A stretch of 64,000 nt of DNA from Enterocloster clostridioformis (lineage in GTDB: Bacteria > Bacillota > Clostridia > Lachnospirales > Lachnospiraceae), in the NCBI RefSeq assembly GCF_020297485.1, contig NZ_JAIWZC010000002.1, forward strand, positions 1 to 64,000. The letters are read 5' to 3'. This document shows, in pieces, positions 43,311 to 51,531 of the stretch. The translations under genes were made by a program, and so were the position numbers. How positions within the stretch are numbered: position 1 is the stretch's first letter; the number at the start of each line of letters is the position of its first letter. A model generated the notes under the pieces. It was not told where the DNA came from. It worked only from the letters and a program-made list of their open reading frames with translations, and did not search any database.

Positions 43311-44960
43311 TTACTTTTTAAGTTTGCTGCGGCAATCATCAGGCAGATTGGAGGACCATGGGAGAAGCTCCAGCATTTCTTCCTTTGCCGGAAACGCACC
43401 GAGTTCTTTCATCTTTTCCATCACATATGTGAGATAGTTGTATGGCTTCAGTCCATTCAGAAGCGCAGTTTCTGTGATGCTGTACACAGTCGCACTGGCC
43501 TGTGCCCCGCGGATGCTTTTGGCAAACAGCCAGTTGCGTCTCCCTATGGCAAAATTTTTCAGTGCCCGCTCTGCAGCTAGATTGTCAATACTCAGATGGC
43601 CATCTTCCAGATACCTTTTCAGATAGGTTTCCTGGTTCAGCGTATACAGGACCGCCTCTCCGATCTTAGAAGATCTGTCCACAGCATCCTCCAGGGTATG
43701 AAGCCACTCGAAGAAAGCCTCTAAAAGCGGCTTTGCCTGCTTTTGACGCTCTTCATACCTTTCTTCCGGTGACTTGTCACGGATCATCTCTTCGATCTTA
43801 TAGAACATCCCGATCCGTTCCATTGCCTGATATGCGGTTGTTTCCTTCAGCTGCTCTTTGGTAAAGTCCTTTTTCAAAACGGTCAGGGATTCATCAAATC
43901 TGCGCCTCGCATGGGCCATGCATCCTGTCACGGTGATCCTTTCCGGAAGGCTGTGGTATGCCCGGTATCCATCGCAGGTGAAATATCCCTGGTACTGATC
44001 CCCAAGGAATTCCACCGGATGATATCCCGCCCGGGTTCTTTCGTATTGGAAGAGGACCATCCGGGGTGAGCCGCTGTATTCATCAGTGAGATAGACCCAC
44101 ATCCAGTTCTGAGTGGAACCTTTCTGTTCCGGCTCATCGATCACCTGAACACGGGTTTCATCCCCATGAGCGTATCGGCTCCGGAGGAATTCTTCCTTCA
44201 TCAGTTCATAAAGCGGCTGCAGATACCGGTCCGCACACTGGATGATCCAATTCGCCATGGTCTTTGTGGAAAGGTTCAGGTCGTAACGGGCGAATTCCCG
44301 TTCCTGACGCGCAAGGGGCATGCCGCCCACATACTTTGCGTTCATGATGCCTGCCGCCAGGGATGGTGTTGCCACACTGCCTTTGAGAAGGGAAGGCGCC
44401 TTTTCCGGACGTTTCATGGCCCCGCATTTTGGGCAGCTGTAAACATAGGTGACCTCCTCCGCCACTTCAAACCGTGCAGGGACAAACTTCAGGCGCTTCA
44501 CCGTCTCTTTTGTCACGACTTTATATTTGGTATTGCAGTCCGGACAGTTTCGGTCCGCGCCGGTCAGCTTATACTCAATTACTTCCGTTGTCTCAAAGGC
44601 GGAAAGATCTTCCTCCTTTTTGCCGGAACGTTTCTTTCTTTTATAGGAAGACGGATGGATCTCCTCCATTTCCGGCTCCGGCGCATCAGGCTCTGCTTCC
44701 TGCTCTGCCTCGTTAAAAAGGTTCAGCTGCGTATAGCCATCCGCATATTTTTCGCTGGATGGGCCAAACTGTTTCCGCTGCGCAAGAGTCAGACGGTCAG
44801 AAAGCATCGCATTCAGGAATTCCAGTTCCTTTGTTTTTTCTTCGAGGATCTGGATCTTTGTTTCCTGTTTCTGATAATGCTCCTGCATGGTTTTCATCAG
44901 GGAGATGATATCCTCCCTGCTCATCTTGTTCAGTTGTTCCTCTGTAAAAAGCGGATCCAT
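43311..44960 (-). CDS. tnpC: IS66 family transposase TnpC
   Basis: DDE transposase of 549 residues, normal IS66 length. It has an N-terminal leucine-zipper-like helix (EHYQKQETKIQILEEKT), a zinc-finger segment (CPDCNTKYK, CPKCGAMKRP), the catalytic region (HGDETRVQV, FTCDGYRAYH) and the C-terminal Glu region (AAERALKNFAIGRRNWLFA) with the IS66_C domain. It appears intact. Its tnpB partner is broken by IS256, so the element should no longer move by itself unless another copy supplies TnpB. Confidence 0.95.
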   Translation of the reverse strand: MDPLFTEEQLNKMSREDIISLMKTMQEHYQKQETKIQILEEKTKELEFLNAMLSDRLTLAQRKQFGPSSEKYADGYTQLNLFNEAEQEAEPDAPEPEMEEIHPSSYKRKKRSGKKEEDLSAFETTEVIEYKLTGADRNCPDCNTKYKVVTKETVKRLKFVPARFEVAEEVTYVYSCPKCGAMKRPEKAPSLLKGSVATPSLAAGIMNAKYVGGMPLARQEREFARYDLNLSTKTMANWIIQCADRYLQPLYELMKEEFLRSRYAHGDETRVQVIDEPEQKGSTQNWMWVYLTDEYSGSPRMVLFQYERTRAGYHPVEFLGDQYQGYFTCDGYRAYHSLPERITVTGCMAHARRRFDESLTVLKKDFTKEQLKETTAYQAMERIGMFYKIEEMIRDKSPEERYEERQKQAKPLLEAFFEWLHTLEDAVDRSSKIGEAVLYTLNQETYLKRYLEDGHLSIDNLAAERALKNFAIGRRNWLFAKSIRGAQASATVYSITETALLNGLKPYNYLTYVMEKMKELGAFPAKEEMLELLPWSSNLPDDCRSKLKK

Positions 44961-45473
44961 AACACAGCCTCAACTTTCTGAAATCTCTGCCAGAAAGTAT
45001 ACCAGAAAAAGCATTCCGTTCCTATAGGAAACTGCATTCCGGGACGGAGGAAAATCCGCCCAAAACAAAGTGATTTTTGGCTTTTTGCGAATTGACAGGA
45101 TCCGGGCTCATATGACGATCTTCGGGTGACGTTCTTCAAATGCGCCGCTGGGGTTCAGGGATAAACCATCGCACAGCCAATGGATCTCTTTCAGCGTAAC
45201 TTTCTGCAGTTCATCCGGTGTGTCAGGCCAATGGAAGGAATCGCGGTCCAGCCGTTTCATCAGGATCCAAAACCCTGACCCGTCCCACTGAAGGATCTTG
45301 AGCAATGTGCGCCTGCGATTGCAGAACGCGAACATACAGCGGGAGTACGGATCGAGATGGAATTTCAGTTTGATGATGGCCGCTAAACGAGAGTATGAAA
45401 GTTTTTCTGTAAATAGCTATTAAGCATTAGGTCTTCTATGATAAAATCTATTATCATAAGGAGGCCTATTATT

Positions 45474-46718
45474 ATGGCAAGAAGAGAAAAACAGCCCGTA
45501 CACAAAGTAGTCATGACGGAGGGGAAAAGGAACATCGTCCATCAGCTCCTGGAAGAGTATGACATCCAGACTGCGGAGGATATCCAGGAAGCCCTCAAAG
45601 ACCTGCTGGGGAGCACCCTGAAGGAGATGATGGAAGCGGAGATGGATGAGCATCTCGGCTATGGGAGGTCAGAACGGTCGGATTCGGATGATTACCGCAA
45701 TGGCTACAAGCCCAAGCGGATCAACAGCAGCTTCGGGAGCATGGACATCCAGGTGCCCCAGGACAGGAAGTCCACGTTTGAACCCCAGGTGGTAAGAAAG
45801 CGCCAGAAGGACATTTCCGGCATTGACCAGAAGATCATATCCATGTATGCAAAAGGCATGACAACCCGCCAAATCTCGGATACCTTGATGGACATTTATG
45901 GTTTTGAGGCTTCGGAAGGGTTCATCTCGGACGTGACGGACAAGATACTGCCGCAGATTGAAGACTGGCAGAACCGCCCGCTGGAGGAAGTCTATCCCGT
46001 GGTCTACATCGACGCAATCCATTATTCCGTGCGGGAGGACGGGGTAATCCGCAAGCTTGCCGCCTATGTCATCCTCGGCCTTACGCTGGAAGGTAAAAAG
46101 GAAGTCCTGAGCATACAGATCGGGGAGAATGAAAGCTCCAAGTACTGGCTCTGCGTTCTGAACGAGTTGAAGAACCGCGGTGTGAAGGATATCCTCATTC
46201 TCTGCTCGGACGGGCTCACGGGCATTAAGGAAGCCATAACGGCGGCATTCCCGAAGACGGAGCAGCAGCGCTGCATCGTACATATGGTACGGAACACGCT
46301 GAAATACGTCTCCGACAAGGACCGGAAAGCATTTGCCACGGACCTGAAAACCATCTACCATGCCGCAAACGAGGAAAAGGCGCTGGAGGCGCTGGAGAAG
46401 GTGACGGAAAAGTGGACGCCAAAGTACCCCAACTCAATGAAACGCTGGCATGACAACTGGGATGTGGTATCCCCCATCTTCAAGTTTTCCATGGAGGTCA
46501 GGAAGGTGATCTATACTACCAACGCGATCGAGAGCCTCAACTCTACCTACCGGAAGCTCAACCGCCAGCGGAGCGTGTTCCCGGGCAGCACGGCGCTCTT
46601 AAAGGCTCTGTACCTGGCCACGTTCGAGGCGACGAAGAAGTGGACCATGCCCATCCGCAACTGGGGGCAGGTCTATGGGGAACTGTCCATTATGTACGAA
46701 GGCAGACTGCCGGAATAA
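45474..46718 (+). CDS. IS256 family (Mutator-type) transposase
   Basis: Transposase of 414 residues. The Mutator signature is complete: EAEMDEHLGYGRSER near the N-terminus, catalytic Asp in VVYIDAIHY, second Asp in ILCSDGLTGI with QRCIVHMVRNTL, and the Glu in TTNAIESLNSTYRK. AGGAGG precedes the ATG at 45474 by ten bases; an upstream ATG at 45438 has no such site. It appears intact. Confidence 0.95.
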   Translation: MARREKQPVHKVVMTEGKRNIVHQLLEEYDIQTAEDIQEALKDLLGSTLKEMMEAEMDEHLGYGRSERSDSDDYRNGYKPKRINSSFGSMDIQVPQDRKSTFEPQVVRKRQKDISGIDQKIISMYAKGMTTRQISDTLMDIYGFEASEGFISDVTDKILPQIEDWQNRPLEEVYPVVYIDAIHYSVREDGVIRKLAAYVILGLTLEGKKEVLSIQIGENESSKYWLCVLNELKNRGVKDILILCSDGLTGIKEAITAAFPKTEQQRCIVHMVRNTLKYVSDKDRKAFATDLKTIYHAANEEKALEALEKVTEKWTPKYPNSMKRWHDNWDVVSPIFKFSMEVRKVIYTTNAIESLNSTYRKLNRQRSVFPGSTALLKALYLATFEATKKWTMPIRNWGQVYGELSIMYEGRLPE

Positions 46719-46763
46719 GAGCGCACAGGCATAGGTGTACACCTATCCGGAAAGGAGCTTTCC

Positions 46764-46976
46764 ATGTATGGATTTTCAAAATACGATGCTCAGGACAGGT
46801 ACGACAGCTATAATACTGTACAGGTGAAGTTAAAACTGAATATGAAGACAGATGCAGATATCCTGGCCTGGGTCAGACAGCACAAATATGGCAGGGACAC
46901 TTCCGTCCAAGGGGCCATCAAGGCCCTGATACGGGAAGACATCGCCAGAGGCCAGGCCGATGGGACACAAGGTTAA
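46764..46976 (+). CDS. Passenger gene: small ribbon-helix-helix-like protein
   Basis: 70-residue protein with GGAAAGGAG seven bases before its ATG. The core VKLKLNMKTDADILAWVRQH followed by SVQGAIKALIREDIAR has the beta-strand, helix, helix pattern and spacing of ribbon-helix-helix proteins. It lies 45 bp after the transposase stop on the same strand, and its stop overlaps the convergent gene by 4 nt. It could repress the transposase or act as an antitoxin-like regulator. Function inferred from fold only. Confidence 0.65.
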   Translation: MYGFSKYDAQDRYDSYNTVQVKLKLNMKTDADILAWVRQHKYGRDTSVQGAIKALIREDIARGQADGTQG

Positions 46977-47248
46977 TCCCTCTGCATTTTACATTCGTTG
47001 GCTGTCTGCAGCTCTGACAGGGATTCCATGATAGACAGGTAATCGATCCCCTCCACAACAGTCCCTGTGCCAGGGTCAAACAGTTCATCGTCTGCGGTGG
47101 CTTTCGGGTCATAGGATTTCAGTTCACTGTCATACCAGCTATAGATATCACTGTATAAGTCGGCTGCATGATCCAGCAGGGACTGCAGTCCATTGATCTT
47201 TGCCCTGATATCTTCAGGTACAAAGGGATCGTCTGTTTTTAGCTTCAT
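46973..47248 (-). CDS. Passenger gene: 91-residue protein of unknown function
   Basis: Small acidic protein with a clear AGGAGGTG five bases before the ATG. It is helical (EDIRAKINGLQSLLDHAADLY, then YLSIMESLSELQT). No family is recognised. It is convergent with the RHH-like gene inside the IS256-family element and faces the right-end terminator. Regulatory partner or cargo are both possible. Confidence 0.6.
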   Translation of the reverse strand: MKLKTDDPFVPEDIRAKINGLQSLLDHAADLYSDIYSWYDSELKSYDPKATADDELFDPGTGTVVEGIDYLSIMESLSELQTANECKMQRD

Positions 47249-47342
47249 GGCACACCTCCTGATGTTTTCCTGTAAGAAGTGTACCATAATTTGATGGGAT
47301 TTTCCAATACATCTTGACAGAATCCAAAAGCATCCGTATAGT

Positions 47343-47375
47343 AAAGGTAGGTGGTCACGACATCCACCTACCTTT
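47343..47375. terminator. Bidirectional hairpin at the right end of the IS256-family element
   Basis: Perfect 12-bp stem aaaggtaggtgg / ccacctaccttt with a nine-base loop. It should block read-through between the element and its surroundings. Confidence 0.7.
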
Positions 47376-47501
47376 CTCATTAACTTATCATAGAAGATCT
47401 CAATTTACAGACTTTTTTTCATACTCTCCGCTAAACCAGTGCAGTTCTTCCGGAGGTCCGTGCAGCCACATGCCAGATAGACCGTAGTACTTCCGGAAAA
47501 A

Positions 47502-47873
47502 TCAAGCATAGTTCTTTAAGGCCTGAAGCAGGGCAGTCAACAGTCTGGCTGGACAGTCCGCAGCAACTTCAATCCGGATATTTTCCGGGAGACAGATCAT
47601 CACAGGAGGTTTTCCTGTACCTGCTGTACTGAAATGGAGTTCATGTTCCGAAGGGAGCTTTGCAAACACCGGATCAGAAGCACTTTCTGTCTCAGCTGCT
47701 TCTGACTGGAGCTTTCGGATCCAGTAACCCAGTGTAGACTGTGGGATTCCATTCTGCTGACACCATTCTTTGCGGGATAAACCGCTTTCCTGGAAAGCAT
47801 GGAACCGGTCTGCCCAAAGGTCAGCCTTTGAGGTTACATTGTCATTCGTATTTATTGGTATCACCTCCATCAT
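47502..47873 (-). CDS. tnpA: IS66 accessory protein TnpA
   Basis: 123-residue DNA-binding protein of IS66 elements. It contains the helix-turn-helix ESGLSRKEWCQQNGIPQSTLGYWIRKL (residues about 30-56, given here in two parts of one motif: ESGLSRKEWCQ and GIPQSTLGYW). Its stop overlaps the tnpB start by 8 nt, as is normal. Two adjacent ATGs are possible starts; GGAGGTG lies just after them, so the true start is slightly uncertain. Confidence 0.9.
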   Translation of the reverse strand: MMEVIPINTNDNVTSKADLWADRFHAFQESGLSRKEWCQQNGIPQSTLGYWIRKLQSEAAETESASDPVFAKLPSEHELHFSTAGTGKPPVMICLPENIRIEVAADCPARLLTALLQALKNYA

Positions 47874-47925
47874 TTGAACTTATCTTATCAAATGTGGATG
47901 GAAATTTGCAGATACTGATTATTAC

Positions 47926-49920
47926 CTACTTACAAATATAATTTACCGTGCCAAGATAATCTCCTTCTCCATATCTTGGTATTGTTAAATTTTTTCTTTT
48001 TACAACCTCCCTATACCATTTCACCGCAGTCGGAGAAGCAATATATCTCTTGAAATCATCGATGGTTGGTTGGCTATTTTCCCATATTTTCTCTTTTTTA
48101 TAAATCTTCGACCCACTCCATATCTTTACATACTGGCCATTGTCAGAAAAAAACCTGATTAGAACGGACTCATCGACAATTCTTATGCCATCAATTTCCA
48201 GCGATGTAAAGCTATCTATATTCGTGCAGACCAATTGAATCATTCGTTCTTCCGGATAAGGTTCAGGAGGAAGAAATCCTTTGGTTATATCTCTAATCAA
48301 TGCCCAATCCCTTAATAAAACCTGCTTTCTTAGTTTAAGCTGTTTTATGGCCTTCTTTATCTCTTGGCGGTCTTCATAGTAACGTTTGGGATCGTAAGGT
48401 GTCACCAGATGCTTTATTTCAATTATCACAACATGATTATCAAATAAAGCTATAACATCAAAATCTGTATTTCCTATAGATGATTTAAATTCTATCTTAT
48501 CTGTATAGACATTCCATAAGGAAGACTGCGACAATTGATTTCTTAAATAGGATTCATACTCATCTCCGATTGCCGCCCGCTTTATTTTATAATCCAGCAT
48601 AATCTGCTCAAGCATCCGGGTTATATTAATTTGTTGAATCAAATTAGGGGCAAATAAAACCCTTTTACCACTTATTTGAACCAACGGTTTTGAGAATAAA
48701 TCGCCCTCTTTCCCGCGTTGCGGATAATATATAAACCACTCCACCAGCTTAGCAGCCGTATTTAAACTCTTGCCATATAATCGTGAAAAACTTTTGATTA
48801 ACAAATCAATATCAACTACTGGACATAGATAATTAAATCGATCACGTTCAATTTCTTTCCAATTATGATTTAAGATATTTGAATATATTTCACTCATTGT
48901 CAATAAAAATTCATGAACTTCTAGGAAATCATTCAATTTACCATATGGTAATGTTTGCCTTAAATAGGCTGGAAAAATATCCGTCTGCTTTATAATTTTC
49001 ATTGTGCAGTTAGCAGATAAATTACAACGCAGGTAGACCTCCAATTCCAGTTCAAAAATGCTTCTCCACAAATCCAACTTTATTCTCTTGGCAAGGCGTA
49101 TTATAAACTTATTTCCATAAATTATTCTATTTTGATTTGATATCAATAAATCAATACTATTTTGGAATCTTCTGGCCTCTCTGCGTATTCCTGCAACAAA
49201 ATCAATTAAACTCGCTTCATTGGAATTGGGCGCGAAAACTATAATATCATCATCTGTATCCGTTTTTCCAAGTTTAACAGAGTAATCTTTATATATATAA
49301 AGGGACCATAATCCGTTTGCTAATTCACAAAAATTTGAATGATGAACGAACTCCATAATATCCGGACATCGCAAACATTGCTCATATGTTAGATTATCGC
49401 AAGGTTTTTCAAAATTACTGTCATAATAATATAAATAAGGAATTGAATAATCTATCAGTTCTATTAGATTTTCACTATTCTGTGATGTTGAATATCTCAT
49501 ACCAGGATAGATTTCAGATTCTACATTTGCAACCAAATGCTTTATCCCTGTGAATGGCTTTTTACCATCTATGTCATTCAACTCAATACCAAGTTTATGC
49601 TGATCCTCAAAAAACGAAATTAATGCCCTCAATTGATAATCCAATGGATAGTTCATAAATTCCGTCTTTTCTCTGGCAGCATTATTTTTTTTCATGTTAC
49701 TATAAATAGCCTCATAAGCCAACCCCAGTTCCATCATCATAAATCCAAAGTCTGTTTCATATTTTTCATCCATTGACATTATCATCTGTACTAAAGATTC
49801 TAAATCTGAATCTTTGTAATTATATGAAATTGGCGAGCCAAGAAGGTTGCGATACAATACAATCTTTTTAAATTTCTCCGGATTTCCTTGATATATGTTG
49901 TATAGTTCATTAATGTCCAT
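47926..49920 (-). CDS. Large AT-rich protein with C-terminal PD-(D/E)XK nuclease-like domain
   Basis: Protein of 664 residues, AT-rich compared with its neighbours. The first 430 residues are helical, with no family I recognise; there is one Cys pair region (CLRCPD near 182). Residues about 450-530 fit a PD-(D/E)XK nuclease core: GDEYESYL (Glu455), NTDFDVIALF (Asp488), VVIIEIKH (Glu501, Lys503) and KKAIKQL (Gln527). Such domains occur in restriction enzymes and phage-defence effectors. The stop is made by the IS66 end (TGT AAG TAG), so the true C-terminus may be lost. No methyltransferase or partner gene is adjacent. Function inferred, not known. Confidence 0.7.
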   Translation of the reverse strand: MDINELYNIYQGNPEKFKKIVLYRNLLGSPISYNYKDSDLESLVQMIMSMDEKYETDFGFMMMELGLAYEAIYSNMKKNNAAREKTEFMNYPLDYQLRALISFFEDQHKLGIELNDIDGKKPFTGIKHLVANVESEIYPGMRYSTSQNSENLIELIDYSIPYLYYYDSNFEKPCDNLTYEQCLRCPDIMEFVHHSNFCELANGLWSLYIYKDYSVKLGKTDTDDDIIVFAPNSNEASLIDFVAGIRREARRFQNSIDLLISNQNRIIYGNKFIIRLAKRIKLDLWRSIFELELEVYLRCNLSANCTMKIIKQTDIFPAYLRQTLPYGKLNDFLEVHEFLLTMSEIYSNILNHNWKEIERDRFNYLCPVVDIDLLIKSFSRLYGKSLNTAAKLVEWFIYYPQRGKEGDLFSKPLVQISGKRVLFAPNLIQQINITRMLEQIMLDYKIKRAAIGDEYESYLRNQLSQSSLWNVYTDKIEFKSSIGNTDFDVIALFDNHVVIIEIKHLVTPYDPKRYYEDRQEIKKAIKQLKLRKQVLLRDWALIRDITKGFLPPEPYPEERMIQLVCTNIDSFTSLEIDGIRIVDESVLIRFFSDNGQYVKIWSGSKIYKKEKIWENSQPTIDDFKRYIASPTAVKWYREVVKRKNLTIPRYGEGDYLGTVNYICK

Positions 49921-49999
49921 TTTAAACCACCTTTTAAATTACAATTTCAGCCACCTAATCATCTAACTCCATTATACAATATACCGAAATAAAAATACA

Positions 50000-50029
50000 G
50001 CAGTGTATATACTCTCATACATACACTGC
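50000..50029 (-). terminator. Terminator at the end of the glycan cluster
   Basis: gcagtgtat / atacactgc stem followed on the minus strand by TGTATTTTTATTT, between ugd and the nuclease-like gene. Confidence 0.7.
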
Positions 50030-50040
50030 TCTTCTTCCTA

Positions 50041-50072
50041 TTTATAAGTTTCCATCTTTATAAGTTTCCATC
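50041..50072. repeat. Perfect 16-bp tandem repeat
   Basis: tttataagtttccatc occurs twice head to tail at the end of a decayed reading frame. Confidence 0.75.
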
Positions 50073-50210
50073 CTTACCCTTTTGTGGAAACCACTTATTC
50101 CGCCACCGATATCCATCATAGTTTTCACAGCTATATGCAATGAGATGGTCTGACTCCATAGAAAACTCTGCTTCTGTCGCTTCCTCGTATAATCCATTGC
50201 CACTCTGATT
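50058..50210 (-). pseudogene. C-terminal remnant of an unidentified protein
   Basis: A 50-codon open stretch without start or ribosome binding site (GLYEEATEAEFSMESDH, CENYDGYRWRNKWFP). The composition looks protein-like but I do not recognise it. It fills the gap between the terminator and ugd, and its stop lies in the tandem repeat. Confidence 0.3.
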
Positions 50211-50221
50211 TTAAACTAATT

Positions 50222-51430
50222 TCAATCCCTATAATAAATATCCCTTGTATAAACCTTTTCCATCACATCAGCCAATTCGTCACTATACCGGTTGGCTATA
50301 ATAATATGCGATTTTTCCTTAAAATCCTCCAATGATTTCTCTACCGGACAGTCACAGAACTGACCTTCTTTTAATGCAGGTTCATATACTATCATCCTTA
50401 TTCCATGCCTTTTGAGACGGCGCATAACACCTTGTATGGACGATTGACGGAAGTTATCCGAGCCTGCTTTCATGGTGAGGCGGAAAATTCCTACCGTGCA
50501 TCCCTCTGATTCATACACTTTGTTCCCCACCCTTTCCAATATCCTCTGGGCTACAAAGTCCTTTCGTATACGGTTGGATTCCACAATCGCCCTTATTAAC
50601 TGTTCCGGAATATCTTTATAATTCGCCAGAAGCTGCTTTGTATCCTTAGGCAGACAATATCCACCGTATCCAAAGGAGGGATTGTTATAATGATTCCCTA
50701 TTCTTGGGTCGAGACATACGCCTTCAATAATCTGTCTGGTATTTAAATTCCTTGCCTCTCCATAAGTGTCCAGTTCATTAAAAAATGAAATCCGCAGCGC
50801 CAGATATGTATTGGCAAACAACTTTACTGCTTCTGCTTCCGTACTATTGGTGAGAAGCACTGGAATTTCTTTCTTCCGGGCCCCATTCTCCAGCATATTT
50901 GCAAACAGATGCGCTTTATTTAGCAGGACTCTGTCATTTAACTCTGTTCCCACAATAATTCTGGAAGGATATAAATTGTCGTATAAGGCTTTTCCTTCTC
51001 TCAGAAACTCGGGTGAAAACATGATATTTCTATAATTCAGCTTTTTACGAATCTCCTCTGTATAGCCCACAGGAACGGTTGACTTGATAACAATTATGGC
51101 ATTGGGGTTTACAGCCTTGACCTGGCTTATGGCACTTTCCACTGTAGTAGTATCAAAATAGTTTTTAACCGGGTCATAATTGGTAGGCGTGCTGATAATC
51201 ACATATTCAGCTTCTTTATAAGCTGATTCTCCATCTGTCGTGACCTTAAGATCTAAATTTCCTTTTTTTAGATACCGCTCTAATTCCCTGTCTTCAATCG
51301 GTGAACAACCATTGTTTATTAATTCGACCTTGTCCTTCATAATGTCCACGCCTGTGACCTTATGATGTTGTGCCAAAAGAACAGCATTGGCTAGTCCAAC
51401 ATACCCCAACCCTGCAACTGCAATATTCAT
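50222..51430 (-). CDS. ugd: UDP-glucose 6-dehydrogenase family protein
   Basis: Nucleotide-sugar dehydrogenase of 402 residues that oxidises C6 of a UDP-hexose to the uronate with two NAD+. The Rossmann motif is at the N-terminus (MNIAVAGLGYVGLANAV). IVIKSTVPVGYT, FSPEFLREGKA and the catalytic-cysteine loop GYGGYCLPKDTK are all present. I chose the ATG at 51430 with AAGGAG nine bases upstream. It overlaps the stop of a small nucleotidyltransferase remnant. It supplies UDP-glucuronate or a similar donor for the glycan cluster; UDP-glucose versus UDP-HexNAc cannot be fixed. Confidence 0.92.
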   Translation of the reverse strand: MNIAVAGLGYVGLANAVLLAQHHKVTGVDIMKDKVELINNGCSPIEDRELERYLKKGNLDLKVTTDGESAYKEAEYVIISTPTNYDPVKNYFDTTTVESAISQVKAVNPNAIIVIKSTVPVGYTEEIRKKLNYRNIMFSPEFLREGKALYDNLYPSRIIVGTELNDRVLLNKAHLFANMLENGARKKEIPVLLTNSTEAEAVKLFANTYLALRISFFNELDTYGEARNLNTRQIIEGVCLDPRIGNHYNNPSFGYGGYCLPKDTKQLLANYKDIPEQLIRAIVESNRIRKDFVAQRILERVGNKVYESEGCTVGIFRLTMKAGSDNFRQSSIQGVMRRLKRHGIRMIVYEPALKEGQFCDCPVEKSLEDFKEKSHIIIANRYSDELADVMEKVYTRDIYYRD

Positions 51431-51531
51431 AAGCATATTCTCCTTAATAACTCTTTGGCTGCATTCCCAAGACTAAGAGGCAAAAAACGGCTCCCTCCTC
51501 CTCCGGCCATAATCACTGCGTATGTATTCAC
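51427..51531 (-). pseudogene. 34-codon remnant of a sugar nucleotidyltransferase
   Basis: The frame starts at a GTG overlapping the upstream stop (GTGA) and reads VNTYAVIMAGGGGSRFLPLS, the exact N-terminal signature of mannose-1-phosphate guanylyltransferase-type enzymes. It then switches to LGNAAKELLRRICL and stops with TGA overlapping the ugd ATG. The body of the enzyme is deleted. The overlaps on both sides mean it could still be translated and couple ugd to the upstream gene. Confidence 0.7.

Larger units (their letters stand above)
45389..47428 (+). mobile_element. IS256-family element with passenger genes
   Basis: A 2040-bp element flanked by an 8-bp direct repeat (cgctaaac at 45381-45388 and 47429-47436). 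Terminal inverted repeats begin gagagtatgaaa on both sides and match again at ctgtaaat and cttctatgataa. It carries an IS256-type Mutator transposase and two further genes, so it is about 700 bp longer than a usual IS256 element. The perfect duplication indicates a clean and probably recent insertion. Confidence 0.92.
45108..47509 (-). pseudogene. tnpB: IS66 TnpB accessory gene split by IS256
   Basis: The first 27 codons (MLDFSGSTTVYLACGC, DLRKNCTGLA) lie at 47429-47509 and the rest (AIIKLKFHLDPYSR, FCNRRRTLLKILQW, CDGLSLNPSG) at 45108-45388. Removing the IS256-family element and one copy of the 8-bp duplication rejoins them exactly in frame. TnpB is a short IS66 protein needed for transposition. 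The N-terminal part overlaps the tnpA stop by 8 nt. Confidence 0.9.
43243..47929 (-). mobile_element. IS66-family element, interrupted by an IS256-family element
   Basis: Ends are imperfect inverted repeats: gtaagtaataatccgtatct at 43243 and the complement of gtaggtaataatcagtatct at 47929. Inside, on the minus strand, lie tnpA, tnpB (split) and tnpC. The 8-bp flanks (gatcaagg and ttacaaat) do not match, so no target duplication is present. The insertion was followed by a deletion or exchange. Both outside genes end at the IS boundary. Confidence 0.85.
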
